From Actinernus sp. WN-2022 (Eukaryota; Cnidaria; Anthozoa; Actiniaria; Actinernidae): DNA of 64,000 nt. The DNA lies in the NCBI GenBank assembly GCA_030867875.1, contig JAOWCC010001634.1, positions 136,668,365 through 136,732,364 on the forward strand. Direction: 5' to 3'. Each line of letters opens with the position of its first letter. Within the stretch, counting starts at the first letter, position 1. The notes beneath the pieces are model-generated. The model was given only the letters and a program-made list of their open reading frames with translations, was not told the DNA's origin and did no database searches. The translations under genes and the position numbers were made by a program. Below are positions 55,959 through 64,000 of the stretch, piece after piece.

Positions 55959-56650
55959 CCTTGCAAAGAAAAGGCGCAGCGATGATCGAGAAGTCTACTG
56001 AAGCGCCAACCGTTACTCTCTCTCCCGTTTTCATGAAATGATCCAAATACCTGATTTTCGAGGAGTTTATTTATATCCGCGCCTTTAGGGGTTACGTAAC
56101 CACGTGCATAAGGGGATTAAAGTAACAGGCATGATAGCGGATGCTGATTAGGGCGATTGTACGCGATAGCCCCAGTGAGAATAGTGAGACAGAATTACAA
56201 TAAACCTTCAAATGTATCGTTTGCATCGTATTTTCTAGCATGTTATTGACTGTAAAATTGCATGTAATCGAGTTGAAGCGAATAATTCTGGCTTCTGAGC
56301 TTATTGAATTAATGCACTAACCGTGTGTTCTGGCCTCCATGTTCACTGTAATTTGAAATCCTTCATTTTAGGCATGGTTGGTTTGATCAACTTTGGAGAA
56401 TAAGCTAAATTTGTAATTTTACCCCCCCCCCCCCCCCCCCCCCCCCCATCGATGTCCTAAAACCAACAGGACCATAATTACTCGGGCCAGGCCTTCGGCT
56501 GGCGCGAGTCAGAAATCGCAAGTGTTTATCTTTTATTTTTATTTTTTATTTGTGTTGAGTTTTGGCGCCGTCGACCAATGAGATTTCGACTGGTCACGTG
56601 ACACGTACGTTGCGCCAGCCATGTGACATGTGATTTTCAGGTTTTTCAAG
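55959..56650. other. intergenic stretch with poly-C and promoter-like words
   Basis: Includes the TATA-like motif above, a poly-C run at 56421-56448, a second copy of ATCGATGTCCTAAAACC directly after it, and GGTCACGTGAC near 56593. No exon seen on the plus strand before 56651. Confidence 0.4.
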
Positions 56651-56893
56651 ATGGCGACGAGTGGGAGTTTTGACTTAGCAAAACCTTTAATATCAGCTGT
56701 TTTTTTTGTGTAAACCAAAGGTTCCTTCAAGTGCAATACCAAGTGTTTTGTCTTTTCTAAAGCTGAGAGGTGTTTCACGGGCTTTGGACGGGAATTTATC
56801 ACATATCCAGATCCACTCAAGGATCCACTCGTGACATAGACCTGCTGTCATAGATGGCTATAAGACTAAGAGTGAGACAACAGTTTGTAAATG
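56651..56893 (+). pseudogene. possible first exon with YY1-type start, cut by Gypsy element 2
   Basis: CAAGATGGCGACG is a YY1-like start context. The frame MATSGSFDLAKPLISAV runs into a T8 tract at 56700 and stops; a neighbouring frame then continues CKPKVPSSAIPSVLSFLKLR, so a one-base change in the T tract breaks it. A donor AAT-GTAAGT at 56894 coincides with the insertion point of Gypsy element 2. Unrecognised. It may be an old pseudogene or a transposon-borne exon. Confidence 0.3.
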
Positions 56894-56900
56894 TAAGTAC

Positions 56901-57047
56901 TTTAGTGTTTACCAAACATAACACAACTGCTCACTTCGGTTGGTGAATATAGACTAACTTTTAATGGATTCACTTCTGTCCTTATATGGTAATACAATCA
57001 TTACAATGAATTACGTCATTATGCAATACTAGTGTTAATACACTACA
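56901..57047 (-). repeat. 3' LTR of Gypsy element 2
   Basis: 147 bp, TTTAGTGTTTACC to AATACACTACA on the plus strand. Has GGATTC where the other LTR has GGTTC. Confidence 0.95.
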
Positions 57048-57061
57048 CCCCTCCCCCTTTT
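57048..57061 (-). other. polypurine tract of Gypsy element 2
   Basis: Minus strand AAAGGGGGAGGGG abuts the 3' LTR. Confidence 0.75.
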
Positions 57062-57106
57062 AAATGAAAACAACAGAACAAGGTTGACTCAGCAGCAAAA
57101 CGCCAC

Positions 57107-60100
57107 TCAATGGTTAACAAGGTAATCGGCCAACTTGGCTGGTGGCTGCCGCACTCTTCCACTTCGTCTGACTCCACTAGCTGCAGTCTCGGTTGCCACG
57201 GTAACATCATCGTTCACAACCGGTTCTGGTTCTGGCTCTGTCTCAAGCTCTGGTTCAGAAATCTCTACTTCCTTACTGGGCACCCGAGGTATTTTCTTTG
57301 CAAACTGGAGATTACGTCTGACTGTGACTCCTGTCTGATCTGACTGGCAAACCATGTCTGATCCACTCATGCCTACTACCGTGTACTTCTCTGGCTTGAA
57401 GTTAGGTTCTAACTTACCCTGCCTCTCATTCTTCATGATTACCGTATCACCTTCCTGGATTCCGCTCTCAACAGCTTTCCTGTCAGCGTACTCCTTCACT
57501 TTCAACTTGTATTCCCTGTCCCTATCTCTAGCTATCTCTGAATAGTTATCAGCTGAGAAATCTAATTGGGGCAACTTTGTACGCATTTCCCTACCAAACA
57601 TAAGAGAAAATGGTGAACAGGTTGTTCCAGTGTGGGGAGTCGACCTATACGCTAGTAGAAACAACCTGAACTCTTTCTGGATATCTTTCTTCTCTAATGT
57701 CGCTATCTTAAGAACTTTCAAGATTGACCTGTTGGTTCTCTCCACTAGTCCATTAGCCCTAGGCCACAGGGGTGTGGTTGACAACCACCTAACATTCCCC
57801 ATCCTAAGGAATGACTGAAACTCCTTAGAAATGAACTGCGGTCCATTGTCTGTTCTAAGTACCTCTGGAAAACCAAACCTAGCAAAAACTGCATCTAAAA
57901 AATCTATCACATTCTCCGCCTTAGTAGACCTGAGTAATGCTACTTCGAAAAATCGACTATAATAATCTATTACAACAACAACATGCCTACCGTCTGGCAA
58001 TGGCCCTAATAAATCTATACTACAAAATTTCCAAGGGGCTGTTGGCATCTCTGTTGTAACTACTGGTACTGGAGGGTCATAGCCTGACACTAGCTGACAT
58101 AACTCACAGCATTTGCACATGGACTCCACATTTTTGTCTAAGCCTACCCACCAGACTTTACTCCTCAACCTCTGTTTACATTTCACTATGCCTTGATGCC
58201 CTTCATGTGCTAACTTCAAAACTCTATCTTGTAAACTAGGAGGGATAAATATACGTTTCCCTCGCAAAATCACTCCATCACACTCACTAAGCTCTGCGCT
58301 CACTGCTTTTATACTCATTGAGCATTTCTCCCATTTTCCTGTTCTAATGGCCTCTTTCATTACTTGTACAACCTCGCACTCATCTGAGCTAGTCTTTATT
58401 TCCTGCCACGACATAGCTTCTGGCACTGCCTCCTTAACTATCATGGAAATGTACTGCCTAGTGTCATCCTCTACTGGAGAATCTGCACTGTCTCTACAAC
58501 TCAGTCTAGACATAGGGTCTGCTATGTTGGTCTCTCCTGGCCTGTAAACTATCCTGAAATTATACGGCTCTAGTCTTAAACTCCATCTCTCTAATCTAGG
58601 TGTGGACTTGGAATTAGCATTGTTAAAAATATGAGTAAGTGGCTTGTGGTCAGTGACTAACGTAAACTTTGTTCCTAACAGGTACAAACCAAAATGCTCA
58701 CAAGCCCAAACTAAAGACAACGCTTCCCTTTCTGTCTGCGAATATCTACTTTCCACATCTGTCAAACTACGGTGTCCATAAGCAACTACCTTCTCAGTCC
58801 CTCCCTGATTCTGAATTAAGACAGCTCCTAACCCAACTGGACCAGCATCGGCCACTACCGTTGTTTCAGCCTCCCTATCAAAATAGGCTAAGGTTTCACT
58901 AGCACTCAGAACACGCTTAATCTCTTGAAAACTATCTTCCTGCCTCTGGGTCCACTCAAATGTAACTGACTTCCTGGTCAATTCCCTTAGCGGTGCAGAA
59001 AGAGTAGCTAAATCTGGTATATATCTACCCACATACTGAACTAGACCTAAAAACCCTCTCAACTCAGACACATTACCCGGCGCCCTGGCACCTACTATGG
59101 ATTCTACTTTGCCTGGGTCTACGGCTATTCCTTTGTCTGAGATTACATGCCCTAGAAAATTAACCGAAGACAAACCGAACTGACACTTGTCCGGATTCAG
59201 TGTCAAACCACTCTCTGACAATCTAGTCATAACTGCTAGTAATCTACTCTCGTGTTCAGCAGCATCTTTCCCAAACACCATGATATCATCTGCTAAATTT
59301 AACACTCCTGGCAATCCAACTAACACTTTCTGGACAGTATACTGAAATACCTCGGGTGCACTTGAAATTCCCATGCCTAGCCTCTTCATACGAAATAGCC
59401 CTACATGAGTGATAAATGTTGTAATCTCTCGCGAGTCTTCCTCTAACTCTAGCTGAAAGAACCCCTGCTTAAGGTCTAATTTAGAAAACACGCTAGCTCC
59501 ATTAAGCTCTACTAACATTTCCTGCATTGTCGGAATAGGGTATCTCTCGCGAATAATCGCCTGGTTTACCTTTCTAAAATCTATACACATACGAATTTCA
59601 TCATTAGCCTTGGGAACTATCACAATCGGACTTACCCATGTGGAAGCCACTCCTTCTACTGACTCTATGATCTCCTCCTCCTGAAGTCTATCCAGCAGAT
59701 CTGCCACCTTGTCACGGTAACCAAAGGGTAGTCGCCTCACTGGCTGAGCAACCGGCTCAACCTTATTGTCAACATGTAGCTTAACCTTACTCCCTTTTAG
59801 TTTACCCACCCCTGAAAAACATTCTGGGAAATTAGACTTAATTTCCGTCTCTAAGCTAATGTTACATTTTTCTCCCAAAACGGAATTTACCTGAAGTAAT
59901 TGTAATTCATTAGCTGTCTTATTGCTTATCAAATTACTGACAGATGCATTACCACTGAATACATAAAACACCGCAAAAACTTTGTTATCTCCGACACACA
60001 CTTCCGTTTCGAACTCGCCTTTCAATTTAAGCGGTTCCGTTTGGCCAAAAGCATACAATTCCTTGTTTGTTTTCCTAAGCGCTACTGTGCTTTTGATTTC

Positions 60101-60928
60101 ATTAAACAACTTTGCTGAAACGATATTCACCGCAGCCCCAGAATCAATGACAAATGGAAAACTCTTTCCCCCAACTATTGCTTCACACATCGGAGTTTCC
60201 TTAATATTCCTAACCTCCACCACAGAAAACAAATAAGTTACCCCACTGTCCTGATTCTTATAACTGTCATTAGCGCCGGCGGGATCCTCTGAAATCTGAT
60301 GCTGAACTCGGCCACCCCTTCGCGAACGGTTTCTGCCACGTGCGGGAGACTGCGTTGTTTCTCCTCCTTTGCAGAATTTTGCCTTTGCAAAATGTCCCAC
60401 AGCACCACAATCGTTACATTCCTTGCCTATAGCCTTGCACGTCTTGTCACTAGCCCTGTGACCATTCCGTCCACAGCGAAAACACACCAGCCCCGTCACT
60501 TGCGAAATTCCACTCTGAGTTGTAGGAGGTGTGTCGCTATTCTCAACTCCGCGTTTTGCGTCAAGGAGAAGAAATGTACTGGCTTGTTGGACAGCATCTG
60601 CCAGTTTCAAAGTAGTTCCTTTCTGTAACAGTTTCCTCTCTATCCCTCTGTGATTTATCCCGCTGATAAACTGTTCCACGAGATTGTCGTTCAGGATATC
60701 GCCCGTGAATTCACAATGCCTGACCGCATTCCGCAACCTCACCTCAAAGGCCGCCACGCTCTCGCCTTCTCCTCGCTTAATCGTTCGAAAATTTGATCTC
60801 TCCAGTCGGGTGTTCCTTACTGCCCCATAGTGCTCGATTAACTTCGCCTTAAGGACAGTGTATTCCTCCGATATCGGGACCGTGGGCGCCACCAAATCTC
60901 GCAGCGTTTCGTACTGAGCCGGGGTCAG
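57107..60928 (-). CDS. Gypsy element 2 Gag (part)-Pol polyprotein, intact frame of about 1262 codons
   Basis: Residues counted from the codon at 60895. Gag capsid part (FEVRLRNAVRHCEF), CCHC knuckles near 137-180 (CFRCGRNGH, CNDCGAVGHF), aspartic protease DSGA near 252, reverse transcriptase with LADD near 535 and the upstream LPFGYRDKV/CIDFRKVNQ blocks, RNase H with VADAGP near 680 and TDHKPL, integrase zinc domain HEGHQG near 897 with CELCQ, DDE core with IDYYSR, TDNGPQF near 1015 and GLVERTNR near 1052, and the C-terminal RRSGRVRQPPAKL. No stop inside. It copies and integrates the element. The true start is upstream in the other frame (61067). Confidence 0.95.
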   Translation of the reverse strand: MTPAQYETLRDLVAPTVPISEEYTVLKAKLIEHYGAVRNTRLERSNFRTIKRGEGESVAAFEVRLRNAVRHCEFTGDILNDNLVEQFISGINHRGIERKLLQKGTTLKLADAVQQASTFLLLDAKRGVENSDTPPTTQSGISQVTGLVCFRCGRNGHRASDKTCKAIGKECNDCGAVGHFAKAKFCKGGETTQSPARGRNRSRRGGRVQHQISEDPAGANDSYKNQDSGVTYLFSVVEVRNIKETPMCEAIVGGKSFPFVIDSGAAVNIVSAKLFNEIKSTVALRKTNKELYAFGQTEPLKLKGEFETEVCVGDNKVFAVFYVFSGNASVSNLISNKTANELQLLQVNSVLGEKCNISLETEIKSNFPECFSGVGKLKGSKVKLHVDNKVEPVAQPVRRLPFGYRDKVADLLDRLQEEEIIESVEGVASTWVSPIVIVPKANDEIRMCIDFRKVNQAIIRERYPIPTMQEMLVELNGASVFSKLDLKQGFFQLELEEDSREITTFITHVGLFRMKRLGMGISSAPEVFQYTVQKVLVGLPGVLNLADDIMVFGKDAAEHESRLLAVMTRLSESGLTLNPDKCQFGLSSVNFLGHVISDKGIAVDPGKVESIVGARAPGNVSELRGFLGLVQYVGRYIPDLATLSAPLRELTRKSVTFEWTQRQEDSFQEIKRVLSASETLAYFDREAETTVVADAGPVGLGAVLIQNQGGTEKVVAYGHRSLTDVESRYSQTEREALSLVWACEHFGLYLLGTKFTLVTDHKPLTHIFNNANSKSTPRLERWSLRLEPYNFRIVYRPGETNIADPMSRLSCRDSADSPVEDDTRQYISMIVKEAVPEAMSWQEIKTSSDECEVVQVMKEAIRTGKWEKCSMSIKAVSAELSECDGVILRGKRIFIPPSLQDRVLKLAHEGHQGIVKCKQRLRSKVWWVGLDKNVESMCKCCELCQLVSGYDPPVPVVTTEMPTAPWKFCSIDLLGPLPDGRHVVVVIDYYSRFFEVALLRSTKAENVIDFLDAVFARFGFPEVLRTDNGPQFISKEFQSFLRMGNVRWLSTTPLWPRANGLVERTNRSILKVLKIATLEKKDIQKEFRLFLLAYRSTPHTGTTCSPFSLMFGREMRTKLPQLDFSADNYSEIARDRDREYKLKVKEYADRKAVESGIQEGDTVIMKNERQGKLEPNFKPEKYTVVGMSGSDMVCQSDQTGVTVRRNLQFAKKIPRVPSKEVEISEPELETEPEPEPVVNDDVTVATETAASGVRRSGRVRQPPAKLADYLVNH

Positions 60929-61067
60929 CCCACAGCAGCACGACTTGACTTTCCGTTGGAGTCTCCATTAACGCGAAGTAACACTCTAAACGTTCCAAAT
61001 AGCTCTCGATGTCCCCAACCCCTGTATAGGTTGGGATCGGAATGCTCTGCACCATCGCCTGAGCCAT
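60929..61067 (-). pseudogene. Gypsy element 2 Gag N-terminus, out of frame
   Basis: ATG at 61067, 9 nt after the primer site, gives MAQAMVQSIPIPTYTGVGD and YLERLECYFALMETPTESQ, a typical Gag start. Near 60930, at GTGCTGCTGTGGGC on the minus strand, homology moves to the Pol frame (GLTPAQYETLRDL). A one-base change or programmed shift is needed; the CTG repeat makes a simple indel likely. Confidence 0.8.
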
Positions 61068-61075
61068 CTCTCCGA

Positions 61076-61088
61076 ATCCTCGTCGCCA
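61076..61088 (-). other. primer binding site of Gypsy element 2
   Basis: TGGCGACGAGGAT on the minus strand, one base from the 5' LTR; identical to element 1 and complementary to tRNA-Ser(GCT). Confidence 0.75.
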
Positions 61089-61089
61089 A

Positions 61090-61235
61090 TTTAGTGTTTA
61101 CCAAACATAACACAACTGCTCACTTCGGTTGGTGAATATAGACTAACTTTTAATGGTTCACTTCTGTCCTTATATGGTAATACAATCATTACAATGAATT
61201 ACGTCATTATGCAATACTAGTGTTAATACACTACA
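61090..61235 (-). repeat. 5' LTR of Gypsy element 2
   Basis: 146 bp, near-identical partner of 56901-57047, followed by the AGTAC duplication. Confidence 0.95.
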
Positions 61236-61240
61236 AGTAC

Positions 61241-62034
61241 AATGTAGCTAAACTGAACATGATAACTTTTATACCAATTGACTGTGGTTGTGTTGTTATT
61301 CATTGTTATTAACCTCTCGGAAAGTATAATAGAAATGACCCGATTTCTCGCGATTTCTCAGTTCTCGATCTGACAGGGTCCTTTTAAAATATTATATGCA
61401 CATGTTTTTATAAATTCGGGAACGAAAATCTAGCAGGATATGGCGTGAACTCTACCCTGGGTACCAGAGGTTCTCACTTCGCAAAGCGTAGGCACGAAGC
61501 TTTTCCACCGAGGAGCGAAGCGACGCTTGCTCCTCGACACTTTGTCCTCGCTCGCGTCACGCAGTTTTTTGTTTGCCGACGATTGATACGAACGGGCTTC
61601 AAACTCCGGCTTTGTCTTTATCTTATTTTTCTGGACTGCACAGCAGACCTTGAAATGACCGTTCAATAAATCTACCTTATTTATCCTAAAGAAACTTTTG
61701 ATTTTATATACCCTCGAAGAAGGAATTTATTTTACTTTCTTCACTTCGCCTTCTCTTTCCGTTAACAATAGGAAATGGACAATCTGAAATCTACAATGAA
61801 CCTCAAATGTTTACCGTCTCGTTTTTCTCGGCCAATGGAAATCGAGATACTGTGGCGCTGTAATCGTTTTTCGGCGGCAGGAAAAGAGTCGGGTTGAACT
61901 TCTCGAAACGAGCGATAGTATTGGCCTACCCAACAATAGACAACAGCCTAGTGTTACCCTCTTTAAATAGTTATTTTCCAAGTGGTTTACATTTGCCAGT
62001 CAGCAAAAAAACAGCCTCACAAAGTCTGTTAAAG
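61241..62034. other. about 0.8 kb without supported genes
   Basis: Contains ACCCTGGGTACCAGAGGTTC near 61453, resembling the terminus of the 25503-25870 MITE, with no matching right end. No exon recognised. Confidence 0.4.
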
Positions 62035-62317
62035 CATAGTTAATAGAGTGGAATGGTTATGAAACCCGGCAAACTTCAAAGGGGCTAACAAAGGCGCTGC
62101 GATTTATGTTGGAAGGGGGCAAGACAAAAGATTGTGCAGGGACATAGTTCATTAGCGTCCCCTGAACGACTGAACTCACACGTTTCTATTGGCTGATTGA
62201 TTAACACATTGGAATTTCTATTGTGTTTTGTGCAGGGTCACGGTTGAAAAAAGCTAACAAAGACATATTACAAAGAAAGTCGCTGGGTTTCATAACCATT
62301 CCACTCTATTAACTATG
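62035..62317. mobile_element. 283-bp MITE, CATAGTTAATAGAGTGGAAT ends
   Basis: Inverted ends of about 33 bp: CATAGTTAATAGAGTGGAAT... and ...ATTCCACTCTATTAACTATG. Duplication GTTAAAG at 62028-62034 and 62318-62324 (7 bp). Non-coding. Confidence 0.9.
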
Positions 62318-62509
62318 GTTAAAGTAAGCTAAATTATAGAGTTTTCAAAAATTTGCCATTCCTTCAGTTTTAAAGATATGAACCTAAAACTTGGGCTTTT
62401 TGCTAATTTTGGCTTGCTCTTTTCCTGCAAAGGGCCTATTATCAGTAAAACTTTGTAATTAGAAGCTCCCGTAAGGGACCATGACCACCTTTGGGGGTTG
62501 AGAATTGGA

Positions 62510-62655
62510 AGAAGGTGAAAAATTGCATTTACAAACAGGTTTTGTTAATAACACTACCAATCTCATACAAGTGCCTTTAAATATATGAATTAAGATTTGT
62601 TTGCCATCTAGTACATTCAACCATGTGATTGCAGTCCTGTAAAAGGTCCATTCCA
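62510..62655 (+). repeat. fragment of dispersed repeat family A
   Basis: Matches 565-700 at about 85-90 percent by eye (TTTAAATATATGAATTAAGATT identical in parts). No CACGTG array here. Confidence 0.75.
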
Positions 62656-62819
62656 TTATATGTAAATTATCACGAGCATGAGTAGTTAATCAATTATCCA
62701 GTTCCCCTAGCACAAACCATGTTATGGCACAAAAACATGCTAGAACTCCATGTATTATAAATTAACCTATTTCTAGGTGGCCCGAGTTAAGGCCACTCAG
62801 GGCCTCTTGTTAAATAAGT

Positions 62820-63535
62820 TTCCATACTCTATTGCTCGCAAACACACAAGCGATTATAACTAATAGGGATGTCACCCAGACGCAGACTAATCAGAATGTC
62901 ACCCAGACGCAAGCTAATGGGAGTATCACACAGACGCAAGCTAATGGGTGCACACCGCGGCAAAACGTTACGCGCATGCGTATTTGCTATTTCTTGTCGG
63001 CGCGCCGCCGCCCCCAGTTTCCCGCGAAACCTGAAATGAAACAACAGCTTAAAAGTGTCCATTTGTGAACTGTTTTGTCAAAAAATAAGAAAACTACTTA
63101 AAAGCTAAGCCTAAAACTTTAACAGGTTGAAGTTTTCTTAATTTGTAATTCACTGTGAGTTTACTAAGTTATAAAATTATTTACTAAAAAAGTTGAAACC
63201 CTCGGTAATTTGTATTTGATAGCAGAGCCTTCGTTCTTTTGGCCAGCGGAGCATACCGTTTTGCCGCGGTGTGAATGGAGTGTCACACAGACGCAAGCTA
63301 ATGGGAGTGTCACACAGACGCTAACTAATAAGGATGTCACACAGATGCTAACTAATAAGGATGTCACACAGACGCTAACTAATAAGGATGTCACAGAGAC
63401 GCAAGCTAGTGGGAGTGTCACACAGACGCAAGCTAATTGGAGTGTCACACAGACGCAAGCTAATGGAGTGTCACACAGACGCAAGCTAATGGGAGTGTCA
63501 CACGGACGCAAGCTAATGGGAATGTCACACAGCCG
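62820..63535. repeat. second 27-bp minisatellite (family B), split by a MITE
   Basis: Same left flank and same 27-bp units as 54310-54880, in the same orientation: 62860-62950 and 63274-63535. Most units carry GTCACACAGACGC. The gap is the MITE at 62951-63273. Confidence 0.9.
62951..63273. mobile_element. MITE of the CACAC(A/C)GC family, member 3
   Basis: 323 bp, TIRs CACACCGCGGCAAAACG and CGTTTTGCCGCGGTGTG. Internal AATTCACTGTGAGTTTAC and TTTACTAAAAAAGTT words match member 2 (29697-30016) and the length agrees. Flanking AATGGGTG / AATGGAGTG is an imperfect 9-bp duplication in minisatellite DNA. Confidence 0.82.
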
Positions 63536-63545
63536 TTTCTTATAA

Positions 63546-64000
63546 AAAAATATTTCTAACGAATGAAAACGTGCTACTGATATCACACTTCCACTTTTCC
63601 TTCATTTTTATCCGATTCAAACATCTGTGGAAGTAATTTTGATTCTATTGATACTTTGGTAGCCTGTGAACCGTTTGCTATACTAAATCAAACTGATTTG
63701 TTTTCGTGCGTTTTTCTCGAAAGACGTCGTATGTCATGAGGTCCCTTTTCGCTTGGTGCAGCCCACATTTTAAACAGTGTAGTTTAAGTTTTGAACACGA
63801 ATACAATTCACTACAAACAAAAGATAGCGTTTACGGCGAAATTGTCGCTGATTCGTGTCAGCTCGCGCATGCGCCCTAGTTGTTCAGCTATTCAGTTGTC
63901 AAGCCTGTTAAAACCGGTTTATCAACGCGCGGATACTGATTTTGCTTTAAGGTCATTAACATATTCCGTTGCTATGCAACACTGTTGCTATGCTCGCAGG
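63546..64000. other. no recognisable feature
   Basis: No open frame, repeat pair or splice-supported exon seen. Ends in GTTGCTATGCAACACTGTTGC, a short palindrome-rich stretch. Confidence 0.5.

Larger units (their letters stand above)
56901..61235 (-). mobile_element. Gypsy-type LTR retrotransposon (element 2), very young
   Basis: LTRs at 56901-57047 and 61090-61235 differ by a single one-base gap. Perfect 5-bp duplication AGTAC at 56896-56900 and 61236-61240. Primer site (tRNA-Ser type) at 61076-61088 and purine tract at 57048-57061. Pol is one uninterrupted frame; only the Gag N-terminus is in another frame (shift near 60930). Different lineage from element 1: LTRs and proteins are not alike beyond domain level. 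Confidence 0.96.

Noticed and set aside
56539..56820. 93-codon minus-strand frame as a gene
   Set aside because: Antisense to the exon-like plus-strand stretch, no start context or motif on the minus strand.

Overview
The window is nuclear DNA of an animal, most likely an anthozoan cnidarian such as a stony coral. This is inferred from intron-rich host genes with metazoan splice sites, one animal-specific PH-FYVE gene, and a dense load of transposons of types typical of cnidarians (Gypsy with a tRNA-Ser primer site, a DIRS-like tyrosine-recombinase element, CR1/L2-like LINEs, tRNA-derived SINEs, many MITEs). Nothing bacterial or organellar was seen. No search could be run, so family names rest on motifs.

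Host genes. (1) Minus strand, 2589 down to 904: a four-exon gene that I assembled from splice sites. It predicts a 424-residue secreted, charged, low-complexity protein with a signal peptide; every intron is phase 1. I do not recognise it. (2) Plus strand, 21228 to 41308: a complete ten-exon Phafin (PLEKHF1/2-type) gene, 292 residues, with an N-terminal PH domain, a C-terminal FYVE zinc finger and an acidic tail. A TCACGTGA E-box lies just before its start codon. Its 20 kb length comes from introns filled with transposons. Two further promoter-like spots (43318-43342 and about 56580-56660) may be starts of other genes but are weak.

Mobile DNA, left to right: a 21-bp CACGTG satellite (171-443); a Gypsy element on the minus strand (4318-8848) whose LTR/target-site junction was later hit by a 9-bp-TSD MITE (8850-9350), itself hit by a fold-back element (8903-9058); a decayed Academ-like DNA transposon gene (12051-17742) between about 150-bp inverted repeats (11363-11513 and 18074-18222); LINE fragments at 19432, 23700 and 34985; within the Phafin introns, several TIR elements including a 2158-bp element (26591-28748) with eight copies of a 15-mer; fold-back and tandem repeats from 38.6 to 45.7 kb; a CR1/L2-like LINE (45722-50142) split by a 1235-bp inverted-repeat element (46108-47342); a DIRS-like element on the minus strand (about 50482-55400) split by a 27-bp minisatellite; and a very young Gypsy element on the minus strand (56901-61235) whose LTRs differ by about one base. 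The right end holds more MITEs and a second copy of the 27-bp minisatellite.

The host genes do not form a pathway with each other. The window reads as two host genes in a transposon-rich region, with insertion order readable from target-site duplications.
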